Part shown: positions 16,237 through 25,355 of the stretch, one piece after another
How the letters are laid out: every line of letters starts with the position of its first letter
Numbering within the stretch: position 1 is the first letter of the stretch
Assembly: GCA_964432985.1 (NCBI GenBank)
Contig: CAYSPT010000032.1
Location: forward strand, 1-60,599
Direction of reading: 5' to 3'
DNA: 60,599 nucleotides
Source of the DNA: CAYSPT01 sp964432985
Lineage (GTDB): Bacteria > Muiribacteriota > CAYSPT01
Position numbers and translations under genes: made by a program
The notes under the pieces: model-generated
The model's input: the letters and a program-made list of their open reading frames with translations, nothing else
The model's database searches: none
Told to the model about the DNA's origin: nothing

Positions 16237-18447
16237 GTGAGAAAACGTGGTATGGCCCTGGTTATCATCATGGTCATCATCGGTATGGCCGGATTCTTCG
16301 CCCTGTACATTTACAACCGGTCCATGTCCGTCATCGAAAGGACCGTGTACAGCACCAATGACGAGCAGGCGCTGACGCTGGCCCAGGCGGCGCTGGAACG
16401 GTCGATTCTCAAGGTCCGGGACGAGATGAACGAGTTCGACCTCGATTTCCGAAGCTGGTTCATGCAGTTAAGGCTTCCCACCCTGACAGTGTCGGCGGGA
16501 GCCAGTGAGTCGTTCGGCTTGGCGGGGGGCGCCAAGATGAGCCTGGACCTGAACGCCACCCCCCTGGGCTCGCAGCTTTACAACGATCACAAGTACGATG
16601 CCTCCGACCTGGACCTGGGTCCTCTCATAGAGCACATGGGAGGCCGGGCGGAGGTGGAGGTAAAGGCCAGGGTGGACCGTGCCTGGGGCGTGTTTCCCGA
16701 GGACACTACCTACGAGATCGAGGGAATCTCCATCGGCACCGCCGCCATCACCGAGAGCGTGGCGGATTTTATCAAGGAGCTGCTGCCGGCGGGTGAGTTT
16801 AAATTCAAGCTGGACATGCCCCGTCCCGACATCGAACTCAAGGTTGAAATCGAGTACCAGGGTGTTCCCATCTACGAAGTTGACGTGGCCTCGCTTATCG
16901 GGATCGATAAGCTGCTCAACCCGAACAAACTGCTGGAGGATGCCGGTATCAGCCCGGAGCTCGAAATCGATTTTCAGGACCTGTTCGACAACCTGGTGGA
17001 CAGTGCCCTGGACGGGGTGCTCCCCGCGGAAATCGGCCTGCCCAGTATCAACGTTCCCCGGGCCGACCTGAGCGTCGAGAAGGTGGGAGACGTCACCTTC
17101 GAAGTCAAGGTCACCTACTGGCCGACACCTGACAGCGAGGAGGGAAAAGTCACCCGGGAAATCCGGGCCATGAAAGAGTTCAAGGTGGCCGACTGCCAGC
17201 CGGTGGCGCCGCTGTACACCTTTTTCGTGGCCAACTCGGCCCTGGCCAACAAGTCCTGCAATGTGGACCCCGGGTGGGCGGGCAACGAGTACATTGATTT
17301 CAACCAGGGCGGCGTGATGGAAATTAACTCGTTTGACATCAAGAATTTCGTGGAAAACCTGGAGCAGATCAATTTTCCCGGGAAGGTTCGGGTCAACGGG
17401 ACGCACCGCATGCCCATCAACGCCTGTTTCGTGGGCAAGGAAACGGGAATGGAGGGATGCGAAATATTCTCGCTTTTGGGCCATCCCGACCAGGGCAAAC
17501 GCAAGGTGATCCCCGATTTCCGCTCCTGCTACATCTGGGAGTGGCGGTGGCGGCACTGGTCGTGGCCTCACATGGGCACACCCAACAGCTGGTTCACCAT
17601 CCCCACCGCCGGGACAGAGAACAATCGAACCCACGCGTACGGGACTCTCTTTCTCAACGGCCCCCTGGGATTCAAGGTAGAGGGAAACCTGATCCAGAAA
17701 TTCAGGCAGTGGGACTTTCTGTACGTGAAACCGTACTGGGTATGGACTCCTTTCGGCACCTACCCCATCCCGCCGTTTCCCATCATCTTCTGGAAAACAA
17801 ATTATGAGGAAAAGAACCTGACCTTCGCGCCCAGCGAGTTCGCTGACAAAGCCAACCCGGCGGCGTTCGATCCTAATATGCCGTCGCACCTGCCGAAGAA
17901 TCTTTATGCCCTGGACCAGTACCTGAACATCGCCTCGTACGTGTATCCCAGCGGGGCGGATTTTCTGGCGGACATGACCGACCGGTGCGATGAGCACGGG
18001 CATTTCGTCATCGACGGTATCAATTTCATTGCCGATTCGGTCCGGCTGCCCGACCTCACCGTCAAGGGGAAGGGTATGATCGTGTCGGCGGGCAATATCT
18101 ACATCGCCGGCAACATCCGTCAGGCGGACGATAAAAATACCGTCCTTTCACTGATCGCCCGGCAGGGGGGGCTGTTTCACACCGGGGGAAACCACACCGT
18201 GGAGGCCGCCATCTACGCCAACGAGGGTGTCAGCACCAACGGTGAGTTGAAGATCAAGGGAAACCTGGTGGTCAACAAGTTCAACAAGGCCAGCATGGGG
18301 GGATTGACCGCCATCGAGTACATAGCCAGCAATACCCGGATGTCCATGACGTCGCTGCTTCCGGGGTACGGCAAGTACGATCCGCTGCGATACTACGTCA
18401 CCATGGGAAAACCGTATTCCGTTTACAAAGAAGCCAAAAAGTTTTAG
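16237..18447 (+). CDS. PilX/GspK-like large minor pilin
   Basis: The N-terminus MRKRG-MALVIIMVIIGMAGFFAL is prepilin-like: a short basic leader, Gly and then a hydrophobic helix. It is followed by a conserved stretch (SVIERTVYSTNDEQALTLAQAALERS) typical of PilX and GspK proteins. At about 736 residues it is much longer than those families. The remainder appears to be exported beta-rich sequence with an IYIAGNI/ISAGNIY-like region near 600 that resembles polymer-forming or pilus-tip modules. The canonical Glu5 of major pilins is absent, as in GspK-type tip subunits. GTG codons at 16228 and 16237 are possible starts, and GAGG spacing favours 16237. Confidence 0.7.
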   Translation: MRKRGMALVIIMVIIGMAGFFALYIYNRSMSVIERTVYSTNDEQALTLAQAALERSILKVRDEMNEFDLDFRSWFMQLRLPTLTVSAGASESFGLAGGAKMSLDLNATPLGSQLYNDHKYDASDLDLGPLIEHMGGRAEVEVKARVDRAWGVFPEDTTYEIEGISIGTAAITESVADFIKELLPAGEFKFKLDMPRPDIELKVEIEYQGVPIYEVDVASLIGIDKLLNPNKLLEDAGISPELEIDFQDLFDNLVDSALDGVLPAEIGLPSINVPRADLSVEKVGDVTFEVKVTYWPTPDSEEGKVTREIRAMKEFKVADCQPVAPLYTFFVANSALANKSCNVDPGWAGNEYIDFNQGGVMEINSFDIKNFVENLEQINFPGKVRVNGTHRMPINACFVGKETGMEGCEIFSLLGHPDQGKRKVIPDFRSCYIWEWRWRHWSWPHMGTPNSWFTIPTAGTENNRTHAYGTLFLNGPLGFKVEGNLIQKFRQWDFLYVKPYWVWTPFGTYPIPPFPIIFWKTNYEEKNLTFAPSEFADKANPAAFDPNMPSHLPKNLYALDQYLNIASYVYPSGADFLADMTDRCDEHGHFVIDGINFIADSVRLPDLTVKGKGMIVSAGNIYIAGNIRQADDKNTVLSLIARQGGLFHTGGNHTVEAAIYANEGVSTNGELKIKGNLVVNKFNKASMGGLTAIEYIASNTRMSMTSLLPGYGKYDPLRYYVTMGKPYSVYKEAKKF

Positions 18448-18459
18448 AAAGACCGTGGA

Positions 18460-18975
18460 ATGAAACGATTAGGATCGACACGATTAGGATCGAAACGATT
18501 AGGATCGAAACGATTAGGATCTTGTTCCGACCGGGCCGTGACGCTGCTGGAGATATTGCTGGCGGTGGCTATTCTGCTACTGGCTATATTCCCGCTCATG
18601 GGGGTGTTCGATTTCGCCTCGGTGTCCACCAAGAAGAGCAAGACCCAGTCAGTGGCCACCGGGTTGGCCGTATCCATCAAGCAGGAGTGCCAGCATCTGC
18701 CGTTTGAAGACTTCGGCTGGTTGGCGCTGGAGAACCCGGGAACGAATCCGGTGGCGGTCCCGCCGGAATTTTTCCCCACTGCCGCTTCCGAGATTGAACG
18801 GTTCAACGATTCTGATAAGTACCCTGATTTTTCCTCTATCGTCCTGCTTCACCCGTATGTTGGCGGCAACAAGCATTTGATACGACTGGACATATCGATT
18901 GGCTGGAAAGATAAGAAGGGCAAACCGAAAGAGGTGCGGATGGCCACCTATATCATTTCGCAGAAGGTATACTAA
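18460..18975 (+). CDS. Prepilin-like protein with repetitive leader
   Basis: A type IV prepilin/pseudopilin: RA-VTLLEILLAVAILLLAIFP gives the cleavage region, Glu5 and the hydrophobic assembly helix. Cleavage would follow Ala rather than the usual Gly. The leader of about 25 residues is almost entirely a four-fold LGS(K/T)R repeat, which makes it unusually long, basic and repetitive. The mature part (about 145 residues) is a GspI/PilV-like size. No other in-frame start exists after the repeat, and the ribosome site is weak. The following gene is a second prepilin. Confidence 0.75.
   Translation: MKRLGSTRLGSKRLGSKRLGSCSDRAVTLLEILLAVAILLLAIFPLMGVFDFASVSTKKSKTQSVATGLAVSIKQECQHLPFEDFGWLALENPGTNPVAVPPEFFPTAASEIERFNDSDKYPDFSSIVLLHPYVGGNKHLIRLDISIGWKDKKGKPKEVRMATYIISQKVY
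18463..18522 (+). repeat. 15-bp tandem repeat x4 encoding a prepilin leader
   Basis: Four units of AAACGATTAGGATCG with single differences encode Lys-Arg-Leu-Gly-Ser. Each unit contains CGAT-TAGG-ATCG, a 4-bp stem with a tetraloop, so the mRNA start can fold into a row of small hairpins. Confidence 0.9.
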
Positions 18976-19024
18976 TGCTATCCCGGTGGAATGCATCCGC
19001 AGTTAAGACGGGAGGATACCGCAC

Positions 19025-20056
19025 ATGTGCTTCATGAACCGCAAAAAACGAGGTTTTTCGCTGCCGGAAGTCTTGATAGGCACTGTGATCTTCGCCATGA
19101 TTGTGGGTACGGCATATTTTTTTCTGTCCTCGTCGATGAAAAAAACCCGGATTGTTGAGTGCGAACAGATGCTCAAAAACGAAGCCGAGTCCGTAATGAG
19201 GACCGTCATGAAGGATGTGTCATCTCTCATCGCACCGCCCATACTCGACGAAGGCAACGCGGACAACTTCTCCTACACCCTTCCCATCCTGCTCAAAGAC
19301 GAGACGGTGGTCAATGTGGAGTACCGGGCGGTACGGGAAGAAAAGGGCACGCTCAGGATCACCCGCACCTTCAGGGACGACACCGGCCGGGTAGCCGAAA
19401 ACGTGGAAGAATTCATCATCACGTTTGACCCGGCCAGTTTCAAAATCGACGTTTCCGTCACCACCGTGGGAGTCCCCGCGGGTGCCACCGACGTTCGGAC
19501 CCACCGCCTGGCTCAAAGCGCGTTCATGAAACAGGAGGTGCTGGCTTCCCGGGCGAAATTCTGGGTCAGTCACAACCGCGACGGCGCCCTGGCCACCGAG
19601 GGGGGAATTACCCTGGCCCAGGACCTGGAGTCCATTGCCGAGCGCTTCGAAGAGAATATCGAGCAGATCATCGCCGAGGGTGAAGCCAGCTACCGCCGGG
19701 CAGTCACCGATCTGCAGGGCAGCTTGAACGAGCTCAAGAACCAGTCCATTCCCGATCTCAACAAGGGCCTCAACAAGTTCTACAAACAGTTCAGCAACTC
19801 CATCTTCAAGCCCGCTGAACGCAAAGCTCGCAGGTACGCCAGAGATCTTGGCAACCGGGCCAAACAGACCTTGAAAATAGATGAACTGAAAGCCATCAAG
19901 GCGGAAGCCGAGCGCAAGGCAGGTCAATCCAAACGAGAATTGAAAGATCTGGCTAACGCCATCGAGGGAAAAATCAAGACCATCGAGGCCATGGGTGACG
20001 TCCAGAAGCAAATCGACGGTCTGAAAGACAAAGCCAGGGAGAAGGGGTGGAAGTAA
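19025..20056 (+). CDS. Prepilin-like protein with long coiled-coil C-terminus
   Basis: The start carries a textbook prepilin motif (RKKRG-FSLPEVLIGTVIFAMIVG) with Glu5 after the cleavage Gly. The first half (about 1-170) is GspJ/PilW-like beta-rich sequence. Residues about 190-343 are a charged, Leu-containing coiled coil (NRAKQTLKIDELKAIKAEAE), which is unusual for a pseudopilin and suggests a tethering or scaffolding extension. GGGAGG nine bases upstream supports the ATG at 19025. Just beyond the stop, a second copy of the last 16 codons lies in another frame. Confidence 0.75.
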   Translation: MCFMNRKKRGFSLPEVLIGTVIFAMIVGTAYFFLSSSMKKTRIVECEQMLKNEAESVMRTVMKDVSSLIAPPILDEGNADNFSYTLPILLKDETVVNVEYRAVREEKGTLRITRTFRDDTGRVAENVEEFIITFDPASFKIDVSVTTVGVPAGATDVRTHRLAQSAFMKQEVLASRAKFWVSHNRDGALATEGGITLAQDLESIAERFEENIEQIIAEGEASYRRAVTDLQGSLNELKNQSIPDLNKGLNKFYKQFSNSIFKPAERKARRYARDLGNRAKQTLKIDELKAIKAEAERKAGQSKRELKDLANAIEGKIKTIEAMGDVQKQIDGLKDKAREKGWK

Positions 20057-20115
20057 TCGCGCATAAGCAGATCGACAGACTTAAAGAAAAGGCCCAAACA
20101 AAAGGATGGAAATAA
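20008..20115 (+). repeat. Diverged duplication of the 3' coding end of the coiled-coil prepilin gene
   Basis: The end of the gene encodes KQIDGLKDKAREKGWK, stop. After a few bases the sequence encodes KQIDRLKEKAQTKGWK, stop, in a different frame. That frame is open from a GTG at 20047 inside the first copy. Many differences between the copies are at third codon positions. A single-base shift in the GGGGTGG run would fuse both copies into one protein. Confidence 0.75.
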
Positions 20116-20118
20116 TTC

Positions 20119-22467
20119 ATGCCCTCTGATGTTTCCACCTTCAATCCCGACCGTGAGTACCTGGCCAAGCTGTTCGAGGACCTGGAAACCGCCGACACTC
20201 CCAGGAAACTTGAGGTCTGCGCGAGAATCAGCGCTCTGGCGGAGGGCGAAGATGTCAATCCCCTGTACCGGTGTCTCAAGAACGAAACGGAACTCGAAGT
20301 AATCGGGGCCATGCTGATCACCGCTTCGGTGTTTCCTCCCCCGGAAGAGGCAGCCTGGATCGAACCGTTCCTTGAGCACCAGGACCGCAACGTCTTGATC
20401 CAGGCCATACGAACGGTTTCCACCCTGTATCCCGAGCGGTTTATCGACCGGCTGCGGACCATGTTTGACAGTCCGGACCCCACCATGGTGGTGGAGCTTG
20501 CACCGGTCCTCGCGGCTCACGACCGCGTCGAGGTGTACGACAGGATAAAGCAGATGCTGAAGGATCCTTCGGTGGCGTTTCGCACCATGGCGGTGGAAGC
20601 GCTGAGGAGGATCGCATCGTCCGAGGCACGAATCCTGCTTGGCAAAATGGTGAACGATCCCGATCACGAGCTTCGGCTCAGGGTGTCCCGGGCACTGGCT
20701 GAAGTGGATCTGGCCATCGCCCAGGCGGGCTTTGCAGAGGAACCGGTTCCTGTTCGTCCCCAGGTGGAACTGGACCACCTGGACGAGTGGAAACAGAAGC
20801 TGCTCGATTCCGATTACCAGATCAGGCTCATGGCGGTGCAGGGCGTAGGCACGCAGAAAGTGGCCGACCTGCTGCCGTTTCTCATGGGGCGGCTCCATGA
20901 CGAGGACAGCAAGTACGTCATCGCCAGCCTGGTGAAAGTGGTGGCCGTGCTCGGGGGCTCCCGGGTTCTGGAACAGATAAAGCCGTTTCTTAAGCACGAT
21001 GACAGCCGGGTGCGGGCCAACACGGTTGAAGCCCTGGGCTCCATTGGTGCCAAAGAAGTGTTCGACCTGGTCTTTCCCATGCTCAACGACGACGACGGCC
21101 GGGTCAAGGCCAACTCGGTCAATGTGCTGTGGAGCTTCTCTCAGCAGAAGATGCTGGAAAAACTTTTTAAAATGGTGGAATCGACTGAAGTCTGGGAACG
21201 TAGTTCCGCTCTGTACACCCTGGAGCAGCTCAACCACCCGAAAACCAAGCACTTGATAAAGAAGCTGCTGAGCGATTCGACCCTGGATATCAAGGTCCGG
21301 GCGGCCGAATTGTATGCGCAGATAGAGACGGGGATTTCCAAAGGGGGCAGGGCTATTTTCGACTCGGGACGGTTCGATGGCCTGGACGAGGCGGAATCCG
21401 AAATCATGGGCCTTTCCCACTCCGATTACCGCCGCCGCTTGAAAGCAGCCCTGGCGCTCTACGACATCGGGACTCCGGAGATCGTTCACCGCCTGGCTAA
21501 TTTGCTCAAGATGGAAAAAAACGAGTACGTCATTGCTTCCCTGGTCAAAGTAATCGGGCGGTTGGGCAGCGAGACGGCTGTGGATATCCTGAAGCCCTAT
21601 CTTACTCATGAAGACAACCGGGTGCGGGCCAACACGGTTGAAGCCATGGACATGACCAGAAGCAACCGCCGTTTCGAGATTCTGTCCCCGTGTCTGGACG
21701 ACAAAGACGCCCGGGTGCGAGCCAATGCCGTCATGATTATCAGCCGGGTCGATCCCAAAAAGACCAGGAAAATCATCGAAACCATGATCAGATGCTCCTC
21801 CACCAGCGACCGGCTGGTGGGAGTGAGGTGCCTGGAAGATATCGCTTCTCCGGCCAGCATCAAGCTGCTCAAGAAATTAACCTCTGATCAGGACCATGAC
21901 ATCGCCGAGGCCGCCCGGGAAAGCCTGCGGAGGATCAAGGAGAAAAAAGGCAAGAAGAAAGCCGGTGAAACCGGATCGGTTGACGATGAACTGCTGAAGG
22001 AAGCCTCCGGAAGCTCTTCCGGGCAACAGGTAACGGAAAAAACCGGCAGCCGGGAGAAGTTGAAAAAACTGGTGTACCAGCACATTCAGAATTTGCAGAG
22101 CACGAATCCGGCAGTGTCCGGCCGGGCCCGGGAAATCCTGAGGGAACTGCTCGACAAATCCACCCTGCCGTACGTGGAAGATGTCCTGGACATATCAAGC
22201 AATCCCAGGATTATCCTCCCTCTCATGGAACTTCTCGAGGGGTGTCAACCGGAAAAGGCCGTGTTCCGCGCCATCCCCTACCTCAAGGACAAACGCGAGG
22301 AGATACGGGCGCAGGCCGAGCAGATCCTGATGAGAAACGATACCAGCGATATCGACACCCGGCTCATGGGCAATCTAAACTCCGGGGACAAGAAAGCCGC
22401 CAACCAGGCCGGCCGGGCCATCTGGTTCATTGTGAAACAGCGTCTCTTCCACCGGAATCAGGTCTGA
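20119..22467 (+). CDS. HEAT-repeat protein
   Basis: A 782-residue cytoplasmic protein made of repeating paired helices, with recurring phrases such as SRVRANTVEALGSIG, NRVRANTVEAMDM, ARVRANAVMIISRVD and NEYVIASLVKVIGRLG. This is the HEAT/PBS-lyase-like pattern. A Lys-rich linker (about 605-650) separates a final set of repeats. Such solenoids are binding scaffolds. No catalytic motif is visible. It lies 60 bp after the coiled-coil prepilin on the same strand and probably belongs to the same operon, so a partner in the envelope assembly is possible. Confidence 0.8.
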   Translation: MPSDVSTFNPDREYLAKLFEDLETADTPRKLEVCARISALAEGEDVNPLYRCLKNETELEVIGAMLITASVFPPPEEAAWIEPFLEHQDRNVLIQAIRTVSTLYPERFIDRLRTMFDSPDPTMVVELAPVLAAHDRVEVYDRIKQMLKDPSVAFRTMAVEALRRIASSEARILLGKMVNDPDHELRLRVSRALAEVDLAIAQAGFAEEPVPVRPQVELDHLDEWKQKLLDSDYQIRLMAVQGVGTQKVADLLPFLMGRLHDEDSKYVIASLVKVVAVLGGSRVLEQIKPFLKHDDSRVRANTVEALGSIGAKEVFDLVFPMLNDDDGRVKANSVNVLWSFSQQKMLEKLFKMVESTEVWERSSALYTLEQLNHPKTKHLIKKLLSDSTLDIKVRAAELYAQIETGISKGGRAIFDSGRFDGLDEAESEIMGLSHSDYRRRLKAALALYDIGTPEIVHRLANLLKMEKNEYVIASLVKVIGRLGSETAVDILKPYLTHEDNRVRANTVEAMDMTRSNRRFEILSPCLDDKDARVRANAVMIISRVDPKKTRKIIETMIRCSSTSDRLVGVRCLEDIASPASIKLLKKLTSDQDHDIAEAARESLRRIKEKKGKKKAGETGSVDDELLKEASGSSSGQQVTEKTGSREKLKKLVYQHIQNLQSTNPAVSGRAREILRELLDKSTLPYVEDVLDISSNPRIILPLMELLEGCQPEKAVFRAIPYLKDKREEIRAQAEQILMRNDTSDIDTRLMGNLNSGDKKAANQAGRAIWFIVKQRLFHRNQV

Positions 22468-22475
22468 ATTTTGAC

Positions 22476-22928
22476 TTAGTCTTGCGCCTGACGTTTATCT
22501 CCTATCCGAACGATAGCATAGATAATCGCTCCCCAGAATCCTGCCAGGAGCGTAATCACTATCCACAAACCGGAGCCGGTATTCCTGTTGCGGATGTCAC
22601 GGTAGACCCACACCGCCATCAGGATGTTCACCACGGCACACAAAGCAAGAATCAGGAACAGCTTCTTGTGAGAGTGCTTGCAGTGTTTTTTCTTTCCGTG
22701 GGCTTTATTGCGCATACGTTTGATTTCAAAATGCCGCTCCTCCAACTCGATCTTTCTCATCTCGCGTTGAAAGTTCAGCTCCATTTCGCGCTCTTCCAGA
22801 TCGAGCTCCCGGTGGCGCATCTCGAACATATGCTCAGGATCCATTTCCGCCCCGTCCTGCTTCTGGCAGAATGCCGCCGGCGAAGAGACCAGTATCAGCA
22901 GCAGCACAAACACCATGTATTTTTTCAT
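22476..22928 (-). CDS. Small membrane protein with coiled coil and PLDc_N-like hairpin
   Basis: A signal peptide (MKKYMVFVLLLILVSSP) is followed by a strongly charged coiled coil (about 30-75, HRELDLEEREMELNFQ), a His/Lys-rich stretch and two membrane segments. The last (GLWIVITLLAGFWGAIIYAIVR) resembles the phospholipase-D-nuclease N-terminal hairpin family. No catalytic domain follows. GGAGG six bases upstream of the ATG is clear. It is convergent with the HEAT-repeat gene, with 8 bp between the stops. Function unknown. Confidence 0.65.
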   Translation of the reverse strand: MKKYMVFVLLLILVSSPAAFCQKQDGAEMDPEHMFEMRHRELDLEEREMELNFQREMRKIELEERHFEIKRMRNKAHGKKKHCKHSHKKLFLILALCAVVNILMAVWVYRDIRNRNTGSGLWIVITLLAGFWGAIIYAIVRIGDKRQAQD

Positions 22929-23001
22929 GGGGTACCTCCTGTTCTTAACTTGTATTGTAATTGATTATACCTTTGTTGAGCAAGCGTCTTGCTGGCATCA
23001 A

Positions 23002-23607
23002 TCAAAGCGGATATTTACGCTGAAACGCCTGAAAATCGCCGTTGACCTCCAGGTAACGGCCCGGATTCTCATGCAGGATTTTGAGCACCTGGATAAGGAG
23101 GCCCAGGTCCTCCCGGAAATAACTGGAGTCGAGATCTATTTCTCCCTGGTGCCAGTGCACGGTGGCATCGGTAATACTCGATTTCTGAAGACGGCTGTCC
23201 GGCCGCAACACAATTTTCAGGCTTCGGTGGGCGTTGCTCTGCTGCCCGGAAGAGACACGTATTTCTCCCTGCCGGATATCGTCTATTTCGGACCACGGTA
23301 TACGGGTGAGGGTGCGTGAAAAGCCGGGGCGGGTTTTCATTCCGATTCCTCCCCGTGTGGCTTCAAGCAGGGTCATCGGGCTGATCAGGTTGCTGCCACC
23401 GGAGTAGCTGACAAGAGCCCCTACGATGATAAGGAACCACTGGCCGAAAATGTAACCGCCGTCGGAAGACTGCTCGGAAACGGGAATGACCAGGTGCAGA
23501 AAACCCATGTCAAGCCCGGTGAGCAGGGCTGCGAGACCCATGATGAAAAACAGGGCGCTGAGGCCGCGCGACATACGGATACGAAAAAAACACCTGTCTT
23601 TGGCCAT
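23002..23607 (-). CDS. Membrane protein with PH-like cytoplasmic domain
   Basis: Two membrane helices (about 13-35 and 55-72) are followed by a soluble domain of about 125 residues containing RIPWSEIDDI, a phrase common to bacterial PH-like (YcxB/DUF-type) membrane proteins, and an LKIVLRPDSR-type strand. The assignment is by general pattern only. The ribosome site AGAGGAG is strong, and TATAATATAAT about 30 bases upstream on the minus strand may be its -10 element. It is transcribed alone. Confidence 0.6.
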   Translation of the reverse strand: MAKDRCFFRIRMSRGLSALFFIMGLAALLTGLDMGFLHLVIPVSEQSSDGGYIFGQWFLIIVGALVSYSGGSNLISPMTLLEATRGGIGMKTRPGFSRTLTRIPWSEIDDIRQGEIRVSSGQQSNAHRSLKIVLRPDSRLQKSSITDATVHWHQGEIDLDSSYFREDLGLLIQVLKILHENPGRYLEVNGDFQAFQRKYPL

Positions 23608-23839
23608 AGTTCCTGCTCCTCTGATTTATTTCGATTATATTATATCCTATGTTTATCTGAAAATTCCTCTCGTTCGTGGCAGCTTCGCCTACCAGAATGC
23701 CAATCATCGTTCAGTGCTGACGTTTCTGCCCTCCAGCAAGGAGCGTAGAAAGCTGAGTTAGGGTTTATTCTCGTGGCCGGTGTGCCTCCCGTGGTACACT
23801 TGATTACGTTATTGACAGGTGTGCAGGGAGGGCTGCTGC

Positions 23840-25333
23840 ATGAGGTTGCGTTTACCTGTTTTTTGGCTGGTGTCGGGATTGGCTCTGGTCGGATTAACCT
23901 GTTTCCTGGTCAGGTTGTCACCATCCTTTGATTATGATCTTTTTCTGAACCCCACCTCCATTTTCCTGCTTACGGGAAGCAGCATTCTCTCGGGAGTGCT
24001 CTATCTGTGGGTGGTCCGGCGGGTGAGAAAAGCGCAGGATTTGACGGTTCTTGGGGGAAGACGCTTCTCAAGTCGGGGTGAAGCCCTAATGATATGGATA
24101 ATCGCCACCGGTGTCATCCTGCGCCTGCTATTCATCATCAGCACTCCCATGTGCGAGGACGACCACTACCGGTACTTGTGGGACGGGGCGGTATGGCTCC
24201 ACGGGTACAACCCCTACGGTATCGTCCCCAAAGATGTACAGGACGGTATCTACAGCACCCACGGCGGTCCGGATGAAGCCCGGTTGCGGCTGCTCGCCCA
24301 GGAATCGGGCGATGTAATCAAGCGGGTGAATCATCCTCATTTACGAACCATCTACCCGCCGGTGACCCAAATCGCTTTTGCTTTTGCCTATATCCTCAAG
24401 CCGTGGAGCCTTCCCGCCTGGCGTCTGGTATTGCTGTTGTGTGACATGATTCTGCTCTTTCTGCTCATTTTCATCCTGCAGGATCTGGGGCTACCGATCC
24501 TCTACACGGCAATCTACTGGCTCAATCCGCTGCTGATCAAGGAAATCTACAACTCCGGGCACATGGATATTCTTATTTTCCCTTTTCTTCTGGGCGCCCT
24601 CTATCTGCTGTCCCGGAAGCGGTTCATCTGGTCCACGGTCTTGCTGGCATTGGGGGTGGCGGTGAAGGTGTGGCCGGTGGTTCTGTTTCCGTTGATCATC
24701 CGTCAGGCCGCAGCCCACAGTCGGCGGCCCGGAATCACTATACCGGTGATCATGGTGGTTTTTGCCGTGCTGATCGGCCTCATGATGGCGCCAATCATCC
24801 AGGCCGGGGTGGATAAAGATCTGGGTTTCGTCGCCTATGGGCAGGCCTGGCAGATGAACGATTCTTTCTTCATGATCGTGGAATGGGGTGTCGGTTCGTG
24901 CTTCAAAATCCTGGGGATGGACGGTAGTCACCGGCAGCTGGTGACCCGCTCCTTCTGCGGGGTGATTCTCCTGCTGGTGGTGCTGCTGGTGATCAAACGC
25001 CCGGCACAGCAGAGCGAAGAATATTATCAAAAAGCGCTGATTATTACCGCGGCGCTGTTCATACTGAGCCCGACCCAGTTTCCCTGGTACGCACTGTGGT
25101 TCCTGCCGTTTCTGGCCGTCAGGCCTTCATGGCCGCTCCTTCTTTACACGGTGCTGCTGCCGTTGTATTATCTGCGCTTTTATTTTGATTTAATCGGCCA
25201 TGTCGGTCTTTTCGACTACGGGGTGGTATGGTTCCAGCACGTCCCGGTATGGATCTTATTAATTGTGAAATGGCGGAGGGACCGCAAGCCTGTTGGTACC
25301 ATCCCGACTACCCTCGAGCAAGCAGGAAAGTAA
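23840..25333 (+). CDS. Polytopic glycosyltransferase (GT87/DUF2029-like)
   Basis: An integral membrane protein of 497 residues with about ten hydrophobic helices. The first periplasmic loop carries CEDDHYRYLWDG and GYNPYGIVP, the acidic motif and YNPY phrase typical of polyprenol-phosphate-sugar-dependent mannosyl/arabinosyltransferases of the GT-C fold. IYPPVTQIAFAFAY follows, as in that family. The ATG at 23840 has GGGAGGG eight bases upstream and is preferred over the GTG at 23819. The next gene contains a polyprenyl-phosphate glycosyltransferase-like domain and may supply the lipid-linked donor. Confidence 0.8.
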   Translation: MRLRLPVFWLVSGLALVGLTCFLVRLSPSFDYDLFLNPTSIFLLTGSSILSGVLYLWVVRRVRKAQDLTVLGGRRFSSRGEALMIWIIATGVILRLLFIISTPMCEDDHYRYLWDGAVWLHGYNPYGIVPKDVQDGIYSTHGGPDEARLRLLAQESGDVIKRVNHPHLRTIYPPVTQIAFAFAYILKPWSLPAWRLVLLLCDMILLFLLIFILQDLGLPILYTAIYWLNPLLIKEIYNSGHMDILIFPFLLGALYLLSRKRFIWSTVLLALGVAVKVWPVVLFPLIIRQAAAHSRRPGITIPVIMVVFAVLIGLMMAPIIQAGVDKDLGFVAYGQAWQMNDSFFMIVEWGVGSCFKILGMDGSHRQLVTRSFCGVILLLVVLLVIKRPAQQSEEYYQKALIITAALFILSPTQFPWYALWFLPFLAVRPSWPLLLYTVLLPLYYLRFYFDLIGHVGLFDYGVVWFQHVPVWILLIVKWRRDRKPVGTIPTTLEQAGK

Positions 25334-25355
25334 GGTCAGGTCTTTAAGAAATACC

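Noticed and set aside
16468..18003. 511-codon minus-strand frame opposite the PilX/GspK-like gene
   Set aside because: It is low-complexity and rich in His, Val and Gly, with no motif, and lies wholly inside a gene with a clear prepilin start.
18463..18522. CRISPR or insertion-sequence end
   Set aside because: The units are 15 bp, contiguous and in frame within a prepilin gene.
19924..21609. 561-codon minus-strand frame opposite the HEAT-repeat gene
   Set aside because: The plus strand shows regular HEAT repeats. The minus frame only mirrors them.
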